Below are positions 37,772 to 48,272 of a stretch of 64,000 nucleotides of DNA, in pieces (the stretch's first letter is position 1; each line of letters begins with the position of its first letter). The stretch comes from Azospirillum lipoferum (GTDB lineage: Bacteria; Pseudomonadota; Alphaproteobacteria; Azospirillales; Azospirillaceae). Both the position numbers and the translations under genes were made by a program. The DNA lies in the NCBI RefSeq assembly GCF_024170005.1, contig NZ_JALJXJ010000001.1:186001-250000 (forward strand), in the 5' to 3' direction. Under the pieces are notes generated by a model. That model did not search any database and was not told the origin of the DNA. It worked only from the letters and a program-made list of their open reading frames with translations.

Positions 37772-38635
37772 TGCCGCGATCGCCTCGGCCAGCGTCACCA
37801 GCCGGCGGGCGTTCTCGACATGCAGGGTCTCCACCAGCTTGCCGTCGACCAGCACCACCCCCTTGCCGGATGCCGCAGCCTCCGCATGGGCGGCGATGAT
37901 GCGGTGGGCCTGGGCGATTTCCTCGGCATCCGGGGCGAAGGCGGCGTTGCAGGCGGCGATCGTCTTCGGATGGATCAGCGTCTTCCCGTCGAAGCCCAAC
38001 TCGCGCCCCTGCCGGCAGGAGGCGGCGAAGCCCTCGTCGTCGTTCAGGTCGAGATGCACCCCGTCCAGCACCGCCAGCCCATAGGCCCGGGCCGCCAGCA
38101 GGCACAGCCCCAGGCTGGTGATCATCGGCAGCCGCTGCGCCGTGTGAGCGGCGTGCAGGTCCTTGGCGAGGTCCGAGGTGCCGAGCACCAGCGCACCGAC
38201 GGCGGGCGAGGCACCGGCGATCTCTTTGGCATTCAGGATGCCGAGCGGCGTCTCCATCATGCACCAGATCGTCTGCTTGGCCGGCGCACCGGCGGCGCGC
38301 AGCACCGCCTCGGCCTGCCGCACCGCGTCGGCGCTCTCCACCTTCGGCAGCAGCACGGCATCGGCACCGCTGGCTGCCGCCATGCGCAGATCGTCATAGC
38401 CCCAGGGGGTGTTCAGCCCGTTGACCCGGACGACCAGTTCCCGCCCGCCATAGCCGCCGGCGGCCAGCGCGGTGGCTATGGTGTCGCGCGCCGTCGCCTT
38501 GGCGTCGGGAGCGACCGCGTCCTCCAGATCCAGGATCAGCCCGTCGGCAGGCAGGCTGCGCCCCTTCTCCAGAGCGCGGGCGTTCGAGCCCGGCATGTAG
38601 AGCACGCTGCGACGGGGGCGGACGGTCGTGGCCAT
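37766..38635 (-). CDS. CitE/malyl-CoA lyase-like aldolase
   Basis: A 289-residue HpcH/HpaI-fold CoA-ester lyase. It starts RRSVLYMPGSNARALEK, then has LILDLEDAVAPDAK, the metal-binding MMETPLGILNAKEI, and TLIHPKTIAACN. The group includes citrate lyase beta, L-malyl-CoA and (S)-citramalyl-CoA lyases. No citrate lyase alpha or gamma gene is present, so a stand-alone CoA-ester lyase is more likely. It is divergent from pdxY across 191 bases. Confidence 0.85.
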   Translation of the reverse strand: MATTVRPRRSVLYMPGSNARALEKGRSLPADGLILDLEDAVAPDAKATARDTIATALAAGGYGGRELVVRVNGLNTPWGYDDLRMAAASGADAVLLPKVESADAVRQAEAVLRAAGAPAKQTIWCMMETPLGILNAKEIAGASPAVGALVLGTSDLAKDLHAAHTAQRLPMITSLGLCLLAARAYGLAVLDGVHLDLNDDEGFAASCRQGRELGFDGKTLIHPKTIAACNAAFAPDAEEIAQAHRIIAAHAEAAASGKGVVLVDGKLVETLHVENARRLVTLAEAIAAL

Positions 38636-38826
38636 GGCGGTATCCTGGAAATGCTGAAGATGGAGGAGGCCAGCTTTAGCCGCGCGCCGTCACCCTGTCC
38701 ATGGGCCAAGCCGCCACAGATGTGCCCTTGCACGGCCCAGTGCATGGCTGCCATGCCGCTCACCCCCGCTGTCGAGGTGGAGTCGGCCGCTTTACGGCCG
38801 GCGGACCGTCGCTTACGCTTCCACCC

Positions 38827-39687
38827 ATGAAAAGCGTCCTCACCATCCAATCACACGTCGCCTATGGCTATGTCGGCAACCGCGCCGCGGTGTTTCCGTT
38901 GCAGCGGCTGGGTATCGACGCCACGGCGGTGAACACCGTCCAGTTCTCCAACCACACCGGCTATGGCGCCTGGACCGGGCAGGTCTTCACGGCGGAGCAT
39001 ATCGCCGACATCGTCGACGGCATCGCCGCCCGCGGCGTGCTGCCGGCGCAGGATGCGGTTCTGTCCGGCTATATGGGCGCGGTCGAACTTGGGCAGGTGA
39101 TCGTGGAGACCGTGGCGCGGGTGAAGGCGGCCAATCCCAAGGCGGTCTATTGCTGCGATCCGGTGATGGGCGACGTCGGCCGCGGCTTCTTCGTGCGGCC
39201 CGGCCTGCCGGAGTTCATCCGTGACCATGCGGTGCCCGCCGCCGACCTGATGACGCCGAACCAGTTCGAGCTGGAATATCTGACCGACCGCAAGATTGCG
39301 ACGCTGGACGACGCGCTGGCCGCCACCGCGGCATTGCGGGCGCGCGGGCCGCGATTGGTCCTGGTCACCAGCCTGACGCGCAGCGATGCCGATCCCGACA
39401 GCATCGAGATGCTGGTGGACGGCACCGACGGTGCCTGGCTGGTGGCGACGCCGCGCCTGACCTTCGATCCGCCGCCGAACGGCTCGGGTGACGCGGTGGC
39501 GGCGCTGTTCCTCGCCCATTACCTGACCGCCTTCGATCCGGCCGACGCGCTGGAAAAGGCGGCGGCGGCGATCTTCGCCATCTTCGAGACGACGCGGCGG
39601 ATGGGCACGCGCGAGCTTCAGCTGATCGCCGCCCAGGACGATTTCGTCGACCCGCCCCGCCGGTTCATCGCAACGCGCCTGCGCTGA
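38827..39687 (+). CDS. pdxY: Pyridoxal kinase
   Basis: Phosphorylates pyridoxal in vitamin B6 salvage. The 286-residue length matches PdxY. It has [19 protein letters not shown] (vitamer site), [10 protein letters not shown], and [13 protein letters not shown], with the catalytic Asp and anion hole of the ribokinase family. It converges on the histidine kinase gene. Confidence 0.93.
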   Translation: MKSVLTIQSHVAYGYVGNRAAVFPLQRLGIDATAVNTVQFSNHTGYGAWTGQVFTAEHIADIVDGIAARGVLPAQDAVLSGYMGAVELGQVIVETVARVKAANPKAVYCCDPVMGDVGRGFFVRPGLPEFIRDHAVPAADLMTPNQFELEYLTDRKIATLDDALAATAALRARGPRLVLVTSLTRSDADPDSIEMLVDGTDGAWLVATPRLTFDPPPNGSGDAVAALFLAHYLTAFDPADALEKAAAAIFAIFETTRRMGTRELQLIAAQDDFVDPPRRFIATRLR

Positions 39688-39707
39688 ACGCCGGCGCGAC
39701 AGCCACG

Positions 39708-41927
39708 TCACGCCGCGGGAATTTTCGCGTGGCTGCCGATATCGGTGGGCCGTTCGATCACCCGCCCGGCCGGCAGCCTCACCGTCATCTTGGTGCCGGT
39801 CCCGGGTGCGCTGCGGCAGGTCAGCGTCCCGCCATGCAGATCGACGAAGTTCTTTGAGATCGACAGCCCCAGCCCGGTGCCCTCGTACCGGCGGTTGGCG
39901 GCATTCTCCGCCTGACGGAAAGGCTGGAACAGATCGGCCATGAAGTCGGACGGAATGCCGATGCCGGTGTCGGTGACCGTCAGCACAAAGCCGCCATCCT
40001 CCGCCATCCCGGCGGCGATGGTGATGCTGCCGCCGCCGGGCGTGAACTTCACCGCATTGGACAGCAGGTTCAGGATCACTTGCTTGAAGGCCCGGCGGTC
40101 GACCCACAGGGCAGCGACGGCGGCCGTCACCTCGTTGTGGATGGCCACCCCGCCGGCGGCGGCGCGGTCGCGCACCATCATCAGGCATTGGCCGACCGCC
40201 TCATGCGCCTCCACCGCCTCCTCACACAGTTCGAACAGGCCGGAGTCCAGCTTGGACATGTCGAGAATGGCGTTGACGATGTCGAGCAGATGCCGGCCGC
40301 TGTCGTGGATGTCGGCGATGCAGGACTTCTGCCGCTCGTTGACGGCACCGAAGAACTCGCTGTCCAGCACCTCGGCGAAGCCGATGATGGCGTTCAACGG
40401 GGTACGCAGCTCGTGGCTCATGTTGGCGAGGAATTCGCTCTTCGCCCGGTTCGCCAGCTCCGCCTGGGTCTTGGAGGCGATCAACTCCGCCTCCTGCTGC
40501 TTGCGGCGGGTCATGTCTCGGATGACGCCGACATAGATACGCGGTTCGTCCGGACGCAGAGCGCCGACCCCGGTGGGATATGCAGGGGGGTAGGAGGCCG
40601 CGGCGCAGGGGCCGCCGCCCAGCCGCAGGTCGCTGACAGTGAAGCCGACCGGGAAGGCATGGCCGTCACGGCGCAGTGCCGTCAGGTCGCGGTCGTTGGC
40701 TCCGCCGCGCGCATCGGGGATCAGCGCCTCGATCGGCTGGCCGATCATCTCGTGCTCCCGCAAGCCGAACATCATTTCCGCCGCGCGGTTGAAGGTGACG
40801 ATGCGCCCGGCCGTGTCGAAGGTCACCACCGCGTCCGGCATGGAATCGAGAATGCCGCGGATCCGCCGCGAGGCGCGGGCCAGCCGGGCCTGATCCTCCT
40901 CCCGCCGGGCATGCTGGCGGACGACGAAGGCGGTCAGCAGGGCGATGGCGATGGTCATGACCGTGCCGATGGCCGTCCAGGCCGCCGTGTCGCGCCGCCA
41001 TTCGGCCAGTGCCGCGGCCACCGGCAGGGTCGCCACGATGACGAAGGGATAGCCCTGCACCCGCCGCACGCTGATCAGGCTGTCGGTGCCAGACTCTGGG
41101 CCGGCCCCCGGACCGGGGACGGTATCGCGGATGGTGGCCTCGTCATGCGCGGCGAGCGCAGTCCACACCGCCGGCCAATCGGTCAGCCGGGCAGGTCCGC
41201 TGTAGCCCTGTGGCCGTTCCAGCAGGATCGTGCCGTCTCCCAACGCCAGGATCACGCTGCCCTTGCGGTCGATGTCCCGCGATTCCAGTGTCGCGGCCAA
41301 CCGTGTCGGATCGACCATGGCGACCAGCACGCCGCGGAATCCGCCATCGGTGTCCAGCCAACGCCGGCTGAACGGAATGACCTGGGTCCCCGGTCTGACA
41401 CGGCTGGTGATGGCGCCGCCGACATGCAGCTCCTGGCTGCGACCGTCGCGCGGCCCGGTGAAGTAGCTGCGGTCGGTCAGCGAAACCGCGGGAAGCGGCA
41501 GCTCGGCCGAATGATGCAGGGCGAAGCCGTCGCCGCCGACCACCACCAGATCGGCCAGTTCGGCGAAGGAATCGCGCCGCTGGCGCAGATGGTCATGGAT
41601 GGAAGTGCTGCCGCGGCGGGCACCGTCAGGAAGCATGTCGAGCGCGAAGGACAGGTCGCGCAGCATCTGGTCCACCGCGAAGGCCGTCCGCAGCGTCTGC
41701 GATTCCAGCATGCGAGCGAGGTCACGGGTGGCGCGTTCGCCGGCGTCCAGCGCCTCGCGCCGGCCCTGGACGATGCCGTAGCCGATCAGCGCGTTCACCA
41801 CCAGGATGAAGGCAAGACCGGATGCGGTCATCAGGAAACGCACCGATCCCAACCGGCCACGCAACGCCCGCGCCAGACCGGCGGAGGAACGGGGCAGCGG
41901 CGGGGAGGCGGACCCGGGAACGGGCAT
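39708..41927 (-). CDS. Membrane PAS-domain sensor histidine kinase
   Basis: A 739-residue kinase. Helix 1 lies at about 30-52. A periplasmic dCache-like sensor of ~270 residues follows (DRSYFTGPRDGR, FSRRWLDTDGGFRGVLVAMVD), then helix 2 at about 325-345, and a PAS domain near 365-480 with an unusual Gly/Pro-rich insert. The phospho-His is in FLANMSHELRTPLNAIIGF, and the ATPase domain has NLLSNAVKFTPGG, DTGIGIP and GTGLGLSI. No response regulator is encoded beside it, so its partner and ligand are unknown. It is read alone, convergent with pdxY. Confidence 0.88.
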   Translation of the reverse strand: MPVPGSASPPLPRSSAGLARALRGRLGSVRFLMTASGLAFILVVNALIGYGIVQGRREALDAGERATRDLARMLESQTLRTAFAVDQMLRDLSFALDMLPDGARRGSTSIHDHLRQRRDSFAELADLVVVGGDGFALHHSAELPLPAVSLTDRSYFTGPRDGRSQELHVGGAITSRVRPGTQVIPFSRRWLDTDGGFRGVLVAMVDPTRLAATLESRDIDRKGSVILALGDGTILLERPQGYSGPARLTDWPAVWTALAAHDEATIRDTVPGPGAGPESGTDSLISVRRVQGYPFVIVATLPVAAALAEWRRDTAAWTAIGTVMTIAIALLTAFVVRQHARREEDQARLARASRRIRGILDSMPDAVVTFDTAGRIVTFNRAAEMMFGLREHEMIGQPIEALIPDARGGANDRDLTALRRDGHAFPVGFTVSDLRLGGGPCAAASYPPAYPTGVGALRPDEPRIYVGVIRDMTRRKQQEAELIASKTQAELANRAKSEFLANMSHELRTPLNAIIGFAEVLDSEFFGAVNERQKSCIADIHDSGRHLLDIVNAILDMSKLDSGLFELCEEAVEAHEAVGQCLMMVRDRAAAGGVAIHNEVTAAVAALWVDRRAFKQVILNLLSNAVKFTPGGGSITIAAGMAEDGGFVLTVTDTGIGIPSDFMADLFQPFRQAENAANRRYEGTGLGLSISKNFVDLHGGTLTCRSAPGTGTKMTVRLPAGRVIERPTDIGSHAKIPAA

Positions 41928-42208
41928 CGGCGTGTCGATTTCCTGTGGGGCTGGCGGCCGTACGGCCTGTGTTGATTAGACGAACCAACACCCTAATGAA
42001 AGCGTAACCTCACGGAAATATGGGTCATTCCCGCTGCGCGCAGATGTCGCGCCGCCGCCGGCCGGTTCCGGGGCCGGCTCCGGGTGGCCGACGCCACCCT
42101 TATTCTCCACCCTGCCATTCCCACCTTGCCTTGCCGTCGGCGGTTGCCGGGAGCGGCGCCATCCGCTAGGTAAGGACCCATCTTGGCAGCCGGATCTCCC
42201 ATAATCCC

Positions 42209-43381
42209 ATGACCGACGGACCGCTTTCGCTCTACCGCGCCCGCCGCGGCAGCGGCACTCTTCGCCCCGATCCCGACCAGGAACTGGCGGCGGAGAAGTT
42301 CCAAAGCCTGTATCAGGCGCTGAAGGGCTATCAGCCGCGGCCCGCCGGCGACGACAAGCCTGCCGGGGGAGGCTGGCTGGAACGCTTCGGCCTAGGCCGC
42401 CGCCGTGCCGTCCCGCCGCCGCCGGACATCGCCTCCACCGCACCGCAAGGGCTGTACATCTACGGCAGCGTCGGTCGCGGCAAGTCGATGCTGATGGACC
42501 TGTTCTATGAGACGGCACCCGTCGACAAGAAGCGGCGGGTCCATTTCCACGAATTCATGCTGGAGATCCACCAGCGCATCCACGACCACCGCCAATCGGG
42601 CAAGGGCAAAGGCGACGGACCCGACGAGGCGCTGCCCGAACTGGCCCGCGCGCTGGCCGACGAGGCGTGGCTGCTCTGCTTCGACGAGTTCCACGTCACC
42701 AACATCGTCGACGCGATGATCCTGGGCCGGCTGTTCACCAACCTGTTCGATTTGGGCGTGGTGGTGGTGGCGACCTCCAACTGGCCGCCCGACATGCTGT
42801 ACAAGGACGGGCTCCAGCGCGAACTGTTCCTGCCCTTCATAGCACTTCTGAAAGAGAAGCTGGACATCCTGTCGCTGGACGGCCCGACCGACTACCGGCT
42901 GGACCGCCTGAAGGGCGTGCCGATCTACCACCACCCGCTGGGCGCTGCCTCCGACGCCGCCCTTGCCAAGGCGTTCTCCGACCTGACCGGCGGTGCGGCG
43001 GGCGAGCCTTGCAGCCTGACGGTGCAGGGGCGCCGGGTCGAGATCGACCGGGCCGCCAAATGCGTGGCCTGGGTCGATTTCTGGAACCTGTGCGGCAAGC
43101 CGCTGGGGGCGGCCGACTATCTGGCGATCGCCACCCATTTCCACACGGTCCTGATCGACCATGTGCCGACGATGAAAGACGAACTGCGCAACGAGGCCAA
43201 GCGCTTCATGACGCTGATCGATGCCTTGTACGAGCACAAGGTCAACGTCGTCATCGCCGCCGAGGGTCCGCCGGAGCGGCTCTACCCGGAAGGCACCCAT
43301 GCGTTCGAGTTCGAACGCACGGTGAGCCGCCTGATGGAGATGCAGAGCGAGGACTACCTGCAAAGGCAGCATCTGACATAA
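42209..43381 (+). CDS. zapE: AFG1-like ATPase ZapE
   Basis: A 390-residue AAA-like ATPase tied to late cell division in proteobacteria and to mitochondrial protein quality control in eukaryotes. Walker A is GLYIYGSVGRGKSMLMD and Walker B is LLCFDEFHVTN, followed by VVATSNWPPDMLYKDGLQ (sensor region). The ATG at 42209 is well placed. It stands alone between the kinase and a lipoprotein gene. Confidence 0.93.
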   Translation: MTDGPLSLYRARRGSGTLRPDPDQELAAEKFQSLYQALKGYQPRPAGDDKPAGGGWLERFGLGRRRAVPPPPDIASTAPQGLYIYGSVGRGKSMLMDLFYETAPVDKKRRVHFHEFMLEIHQRIHDHRQSGKGKGDGPDEALPELARALADEAWLLCFDEFHVTNIVDAMILGRLFTNLFDLGVVVVATSNWPPDMLYKDGLQRELFLPFIALLKEKLDILSLDGPTDYRLDRLKGVPIYHHPLGAASDAALAKAFSDLTGGAAGEPCSLTVQGRRVEIDRAAKCVAWVDFWNLCGKPLGAADYLAIATHFHTVLIDHVPTMKDELRNEAKRFMTLIDALYEHKVNVVIAAEGPPERLYPEGTHAFEFERTVSRLMEMQSEDYLQRQHLT

Positions 43382-43553
43382 GCGCGGGTTTCCACGCAGC
43401 CTGAAAGCTGTAACCCGCTTCGGCTTGTCGCTTCCCAGGGGATCCATCACTGGGTTTGGTGCTGCCCTGGCGAAATCGGCCTATGGCGTGGATTATTTCG
43501 TATCGGCGTCCTGTTCGTGTCGATTGGAAGTAATCCACGGCGGGGCATCCACT

Positions 43554-44018
43554 ATGATGACGCGTTTCATTGTACTCGGCTGCATGCTGGCGGCCGGGCT
43601 GGCCGGTTGTGTCCCAAGTCCACGCTTCGAGACGACGACGAACTATTTTTCGCCGGTCAGCGAGGCCGGAAAACTTTGCGTAGCCCAATGCAGGCAGGTG
43701 CAATCCATGTGCGAGTCCGCGAGAGAGTTGGCCCTTCAAACCTGCCGGGCCGAGGGCCTGACCCGCGCACATGCGGATTATCGTGCTTATCTCAAATCAT
43801 TGCCCAAGGACTACAACAAGAAGAAGATGAAGACCCTCAGCGATTTCGAGCGGGAAATCAGCTGTTCCAGCAATCTTTATTGCTCATCCGATTACGATCA
43901 GTGCTTCAAATCCTGTGGCGGCCGGATCGAACAGCAGACCTTTTGCGTCAAGGATTGCAAGCTGATGAAGCCGCCGCAGCCGGACGGAGTTGCGGTCGGA
44001 CCGAAGACCACGCTCTGA
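43554..44018 (+). CDS. Cysteine-rich outer-membrane lipoprotein, unknown function
   Basis: I do not recognise a family. The 154-residue precursor has a signal peptide with lipobox LAGC, so Cys19 is lipidated. The mature part carries about ten further Cys arranged partly as pairs (LCVAQCRQVQSMC, SCSSNLYCSSDYDQCFKSC, FCVKDC), suggesting several disulfides, and a Lys-rich stretch (KDYNKKKMK). Two ATGs at 43554 and 43557 are possible starts. No operon partner. Confidence 0.75.
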   Translation: MMTRFIVLGCMLAAGLAGCVPSPRFETTTNYFSPVSEAGKLCVAQCRQVQSMCESARELALQTCRAEGLTRAHADYRAYLKSLPKDYNKKKMKTLSDFEREISCSSNLYCSSDYDQCFKSCGGRIEQQTFCVKDCKLMKPPQPDGVAVGPKTTL

Positions 44019-44060
44019 TCCCAGCGGTCCCGTCGAAAACCGCAGGGATCAGGGCAACGC

Positions 44061-44975
44061 TCAATCCTTCGTCGCCGACCGCCGCCGCAGCTCTTCGAAA
44101 TCGCGGCCGGCATGGTGGGAGGAGCGGGTCAGCGGCGTCGCCGACACCATCAGGAAGCCTCTGGCCCGCGCCACCGTCGCGTAGCGCTCGAACTCCTCGG
44201 GCGTGACGTGGCGGGCGACCGGATGGTGGTTGGAGGTGGGGCGGAGATACTGGCCGATGGTCAGGAAATCGACGCCCGCCGCCCGCAGATCGTCCATCAC
44301 CTGCAACACCTCCGCCGGCTCCTCGCCCAGCCCGACCATGATGCCGGACTTGGTGAAGATGGTCGGATCGTGCTCCTTCACCCGCTCCAGCAGGCGCAGC
44401 GAACCGTAATAGCGCGCTCCCGGCCGCACATCGGCATAGAGCCGAGGCACGGTTTCCAGATTGTGGTTATAGACGTCGGGCTGGGCGTCCGCCACGGTCT
44501 CTACCGCCCCCGGCTTGTTGCGGAAGTCGGGGGTCAGCACCTCCACCGTCGTGGTGGGCGCCGTTTCGCGCAGGCGGCGGATGCAGCGGGCGAAATGCGC
44601 CGCACCGCCGTCGGGCAGGTCGTCGCGGTCGACCGAGGTGATGACGACGTGGGCGAGGCCCAGTTCGCCGACCGCCTCGGCCAGCCGGTCCGGCTCGTGG
44701 GGATCGAGCGCGTCCGGCCGGCCGGTGGCGACGTTGCAGAAGGCGCAGGCCCGCGTGCACACGCTGCCCAGGATCATCACCGTGGCGTGCCGCTTGCTCC
44801 AGCACTCGCCGATGTTGGGGCAGGCGGCCTCCTCGCAGACCGTGTTCAGGCCGTGGCGGCGGACGAGCGACTGCGTGTCCTCGAACGCCGCACCGGCGGG
44901 GGCGCGGGCGCGGAGCCAGGCCGGCTTCTCGGCCCGATGCTCGGGCCGGGGACTGTGCATCGCGGGCAGGGCCAT
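44061..44975 (-). CDS. lipA: Lipoyl synthase
   Basis: Radical-SAM enzyme that inserts two sulfurs into octanoyl groups on lipoyl domains. The 304-residue protein has the auxiliary-cluster motif [12 protein letters not shown], the radical-SAM motif CTRACAFC and the C-terminal RSSHHAG with the auxiliary-cluster Ser. It overlaps the bdhA stop (TGATG), making it the last gene of the acetoin operon. It can supply the cofactor needed by the AcoC lipoyl domain encoded upstream. Lipoyl-domain genes of central metabolism elsewhere could also use it. Confidence 0.95.
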   Translation of the reverse strand: MALPAMHSPRPEHRAEKPAWLRARAPAGAAFEDTQSLVRRHGLNTVCEEAACPNIGECWSKRHATVMILGSVCTRACAFCNVATGRPDALDPHEPDRLAEAVGELGLAHVVITSVDRDDLPDGGAAHFARCIRRLRETAPTTTVEVLTPDFRNKPGAVETVADAQPDVYNHNLETVPRLYADVRPGARYYGSLRLLERVKEHDPTIFTKSGIMVGLGEEPAEVLQVMDDLRAAGVDFLTIGQYLRPTSNHHPVARHVTPEEFERYATVARARGFLMVSATPLTRSSHHAGRDFEELRRRSATKD

Positions 44976-46087
44976 CAGTGGACAAGCTCCGGCTGTTCGG
45001 CGGCAGCAGGAACCGCCTGTGGCTGCACGATGATCTTCACGTTGCGGTCCTTGTGGGCGACCAGTTCCTCGAAGCCGCCGCTGACGATGTCGTCCAGCGT
45101 GATGCGGCCGGTGATCAGCGGCTGCACGTCGATCCGACCATCGGCGATGAAGCGGATGACGTCGGCGAACTCGCCATTGTAGGCCAGCGAGCCGATGACC
45201 TGCTTTTCGGTGGCGACGATCTCGAAGAAGTTGAAGGAACTGGGCTCCTCGAAGATGCCGACCAGTACCGTCTTGCCCGCCTTGCGGATCACGTCGATGG
45301 CGAGCTTCGCCGTGTCGCGGTGGCCGATGCACTCGAACGACACGTCGGCGCCGTAACCGCCGGTCAACGCCTTCACCTCCGCCACCGCGTCGCATTCCTT
45401 GGGATCGAGCACGATGGAAGCGCCGACCTCCAGCGCCTTGGCCTTGCGGGCGGCGGACATCTCAAGGACGATGATCCGGCCGGCTCCCGCCGCCTTCGCG
45501 CACATGATGGTGCAGAGGCCGATGGTGCCGGCACCGACCACCACCACGGTCTCGCCGACGATGCTGCCGGCCTTCTTCACCGCATGCATGCCGACCGCTA
45601 GCGGCTCGATCAGGGCGCCGGCCTCGGTCGGGAAGCCGTTCGGCAGCTTGTAGAGCAGCTCGGCCGGGACGTTGACCAGACTGGCGAAGGCGCCGTTGTT
45701 CATCAGGCCGGTGAAGGCCAGCTTCTCGCAGATGTTGTACATGCCGTGCTTGCAGTAATAGCACTCGCCGCAATGCTGGCAGGCATCGGCCGCCACCCGG
45801 TCGCCGACTTTGAAGCCGGTGACGCCTTCGCCCAGCGTCGCGATCTCGCCGCTGAACTCGTGGCCGAGGATGCATTGTCCCTTCAGACCGGTCAGCGGGT
45901 GGGGGGTGTCGACGGGGATGAAGACCGGGCCGGCAACATACTCATGCAGGTCGGACCCGCAGATGCCGCACCAATGCACCTTGATCTGCACCCAGCCGGC
46001 GGGCGGGGCGCCCGGCAGCGGCACGTCCTCGACCCGGATGTCCTTGCGGCCATGCCAGACGGCGGCCTTCATCGAAGTGGCACTCAT
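44975..46087 (-). CDS. bdhA: Zn-dependent 2,3-butanediol dehydrogenase
   Basis: Medium-chain dehydrogenase of 370 residues that interconverts 2,3-butanediol and acetoin. It has the catalytic Zn site [11 protein letters not shown] and GHEFSG, the structural-Zn loop [18 protein letters not shown], and the NAD fold [14 protein letters not shown]. The [10 protein letters not shown] segment is typical of butanediol dehydrogenases. Its position between budC-like and lipA genes in the aco operon supports this. Confidence 0.88.
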   Translation of the reverse strand: MSATSMKAAVWHGRKDIRVEDVPLPGAPPAGWVQIKVHWCGICGSDLHEYVAGPVFIPVDTPHPLTGLKGQCILGHEFSGEIATLGEGVTGFKVGDRVAADACQHCGECYYCKHGMYNICEKLAFTGLMNNGAFASLVNVPAELLYKLPNGFPTEAGALIEPLAVGMHAVKKAGSIVGETVVVVGAGTIGLCTIMCAKAAGAGRIIVLEMSAARKAKALEVGASIVLDPKECDAVAEVKALTGGYGADVSFECIGHRDTAKLAIDVIRKAGKTVLVGIFEEPSSFNFFEIVATEKQVIGSLAYNGEFADVIRFIADGRIDVQPLITGRITLDDIVSGGFEELVAHKDRNVKIIVQPQAVPAAAEQPELVH

Positions 46088-46134
46088 GGTGTTGTCCTCC
46101 GGTTTTATCGTTGTGAGGCGAGCGTTGATGGCGG

Positions 46135-46920
46135 TCAGGCGAACACCATCCCGCCATCGACCAGCAGGGACTGGCCGGTCATGAAGTCGCTGTCCGACGA
46201 GGCGAGGAAGCGGGCGACGCCGACCAGATCGTCGGGCCGCGACGGCCGGCCCAGCACGGCGCCGGCGGCGAACATGTCAAAGGCCTCGTTCTCCGACTTG
46301 GTGATGCCGGTGTCGCGGAAGCCCTGGTCGATGATCTTCCACATCTCGGTCGCCACCACGCCGGGGCAGATGGCGTTGGCGGTGATGCCGTCCTTGCCGA
46401 AGCCGCGGGCGGCGGCCTGGGTCAGCGCGACCACAGCGAATTTGCTGGCGGAGTAGTGGGCCAGCGGTTCGTAGCCCTGCTTGCCGGCGATGGAGGCGGT
46501 GTTGACGATCTTGCCGCCACCACCCTGCTTGCGGAACGTCTTGATAGCTTCCTGCATGCCGATCAGCACGCCGAGCGCGTTGACGTCGTTGACCGTGTGC
46601 CAGTCGTCCTCGGTGATGTCGAGGAAGGGCTTGGTCTGGGCGATGCCGGCATTGTTGAAGATGACGTCGAGCCGGCCATGGGCCTTCACCGCCTCGTCGA
46701 TCATGCGGCGGACGGCGGCGCGGTCGCGGACATCGACGGTGACGGCGATAGCGCTGCCGCGGGCAGCACGGATGGCCTCGGCCACCTGCTGGGCGTCGGC
46801 CTCGGTGCGGTCGGCGATGGTCAGCTTGGCACCGTCGGCGGCCAGCGCCTTGGCGATGGTGGCGCCGATGCCGCGGCCGGCGCCGGTGACGATGATGCTC
46901 TTGTCCTTGAGATCAGGCAT
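46135..46920 (-). CDS. budC: Short-chain dehydrogenase, probable diacetyl/acetoin reductase
   Basis: A 261-residue SDR. The dinucleotide motif is TGAGRGIGATIAK and the catalytic set is Ser in TASIAG with YSASK. VNALGVLIGMQEA and NAICPGVVATEMW match the BudC-type acetoin reductase / meso-2,3-butanediol dehydrogenase group. Together with bdhA it would handle different stereoisomers of butanediol. Its place in the aco operon supports the call; the substrate is inferred. Confidence 0.82.
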   Translation of the reverse strand: MPDLKDKSIIVTGAGRGIGATIAKALAADGAKLTIADRTEADAQQVAEAIRAARGSAIAVTVDVRDRAAVRRMIDEAVKAHGRLDVIFNNAGIAQTKPFLDITEDDWHTVNDVNALGVLIGMQEAIKTFRKQGGGGKIVNTASIAGKQGYEPLAHYSASKFAVVALTQAAARGFGKDGITANAICPGVVATEMWKIIDQGFRDTGITKSENEAFDMFAAGAVLGRPSRPDDLVGVARFLASSDSDFMTGQSLLVDGGMVFA

Positions 46921-47025
46921 GAGCGGTCTCCTGCCGGCGCGCTGGTGGTCGTCGCGCGCCGGTTGCGGGTGGATCGGGATGAAGCGAAGGGGAGAGAGGC
47001 CGGCCTCTTTGTAAGTCGGGCCGCC

Positions 47026-48153
47026 TCAGCTCGCCTTGGCGATGTGCTCCTTCAGCAGCGCGTTCACTTTGCCGGCCGCCTCCATCTGCACCATATGGCC
47101 GGCGCCGGGGATGACGGCGACCTGTGCCGTGTTTGCCAGCGCCTGGGCGTGGTCGGCGGGGATGACGCGATCCTCTTCACCCCACACGACCAGCGTGGGC
47201 GTCCGGGCATCCGCGATTCCGGAGACGAGTACGCTGGCCTGCCGGCCCTCGGCGAACAGCGAGGCCGACAGCGCCCGCAGCGCCTCGTCCACGCCGTCCA
47301 GCCGCTTGTACTTCAAGAGGTCGTCAACCATCTGGCGGCTGACAAGGCCGCGGTCGGCGAACAGCGTCTCCAGGACCGGTTTCAGGTCGCGGCGCGATGT
47401 CGCACCGACGAAGCCCTGGATGTAGCCGCCGTCGATTTGCTCGCCGAGACCGGCCGACGCGATCAGCGACAGCGACGCCACCCGGCCCGGCGCGTCGAGC
47501 GCGGTGCGCATCGACACCGCACCGCCCATCGAATGACCGACGAAATGGGCGCGCTCCACCCCGACCGTGTCGAGGAAGCCCAGCACCGCCTGCGACAGGC
47601 CGGACAGGCTGGCGTCGGCGATCTGCTTGGTGGATTGGCCGTGGCCGGGCAGGTCGAGGGCGTAGACGGTGGCCTTCTCCGCCAGCGCGTCGATGGTGAA
47701 CAGCCAGTTGTCGAGATCGCCGCCGAAGCCGTGGACCAGCAGGATGGTCGGCCCGCTTTCACCACGCTTTGCGTAGCGGATGGTGCCGGCCGGCGTCTCG
47801 GCGGTGTGGTACTGCGGGCCGGCCTCGGCCTCGCCATCCCCGTCTTCGCCGGCTGGGACGGCATAGGCGTTGATGAAGGCGTCGATGTCATCGTCGGGCA
47901 CATCGGGTTCGGCCAGCACGGCGATCAGCGCCTTGACCGGATAGACGGTGCCGGGCTCGCCCAGCACACGGCGCAGCACGCCGGTTTCGCCGGCCTCGAC
48001 CACGTTGGTGATCTTGTCGGTCTCGACCTCCAGCAGTTCATCGCCGATGGAGATGGTGGACCCCGGCCGCTTCAGCCAGCCGGTGACCTTGCCCTCCGAC
48101 ATGGACAGGCCCCATTTCGGCATGACGATGGGCTTGATGCGCTCGTTCAACAT
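47026..48153 (-). CDS. acoC: Acetoin dehydrogenase E2: lipoyl domain fused to alpha/beta hydrolase
   Basis: A 375-residue dihydrolipoyllysine acetyltransferase of the acetoin complex. Residues 1-80 are a lipoyl domain (MPKWGLSMSEGKV, lipoyl Lys in VETDKITN). After an Ala/Gly/Glu linker, residues ~120-375 form an alpha/beta hydrolase fold with the nucleophile in VGHSMGGA and the His in GAGHMVQM, replacing the usual catalytic E2 core. This AcoC architecture is known. The ATG at 48153 (MLNERIKP) is chosen; upstream codons are not family-like. Confidence 0.93.
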   Translation of the reverse strand: MLNERIKPIVMPKWGLSMSEGKVTGWLKRPGSTISIGDELLEVETDKITNVVEAGETGVLRRVLGEPGTVYPVKALIAVLAEPDVPDDDIDAFINAYAVPAGEDGDGEAEAGPQYHTAETPAGTIRYAKRGESGPTILLVHGFGGDLDNWLFTIDALAEKATVYALDLPGHGQSTKQIADASLSGLSQAVLGFLDTVGVERAHFVGHSMGGAVSMRTALDAPGRVASLSLIASAGLGEQIDGGYIQGFVGATSRRDLKPVLETLFADRGLVSRQMVDDLLKYKRLDGVDEALRALSASLFAEGRQASVLVSGIADARTPTLVVWGEEDRVIPADHAQALANTAQVAVIPGAGHMVQMEAAGKVNALLKEHIAKAS

Positions 48154-48272
48154 GGAACTCGGTCTCCTGGGAATGCTTTTTTGCTTGGCGCACACCCCTC
48201 CCGTCACTCCCGCGGAGGTGGGAATGTGGGAGAGGGCGCGGCTCGTGCGTACTGTGTGGTGATGCCGGTCTG

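Noticed and set aside
48190..48240. CCCTCCC / GGGAGAGGG repeat between acoB and acoC as an operon terminator
   Set aside because: Imperfect pairing, no T-run, and the aco genes on both sides are functionally one unit; could be a dispersed GC-rich repeat.
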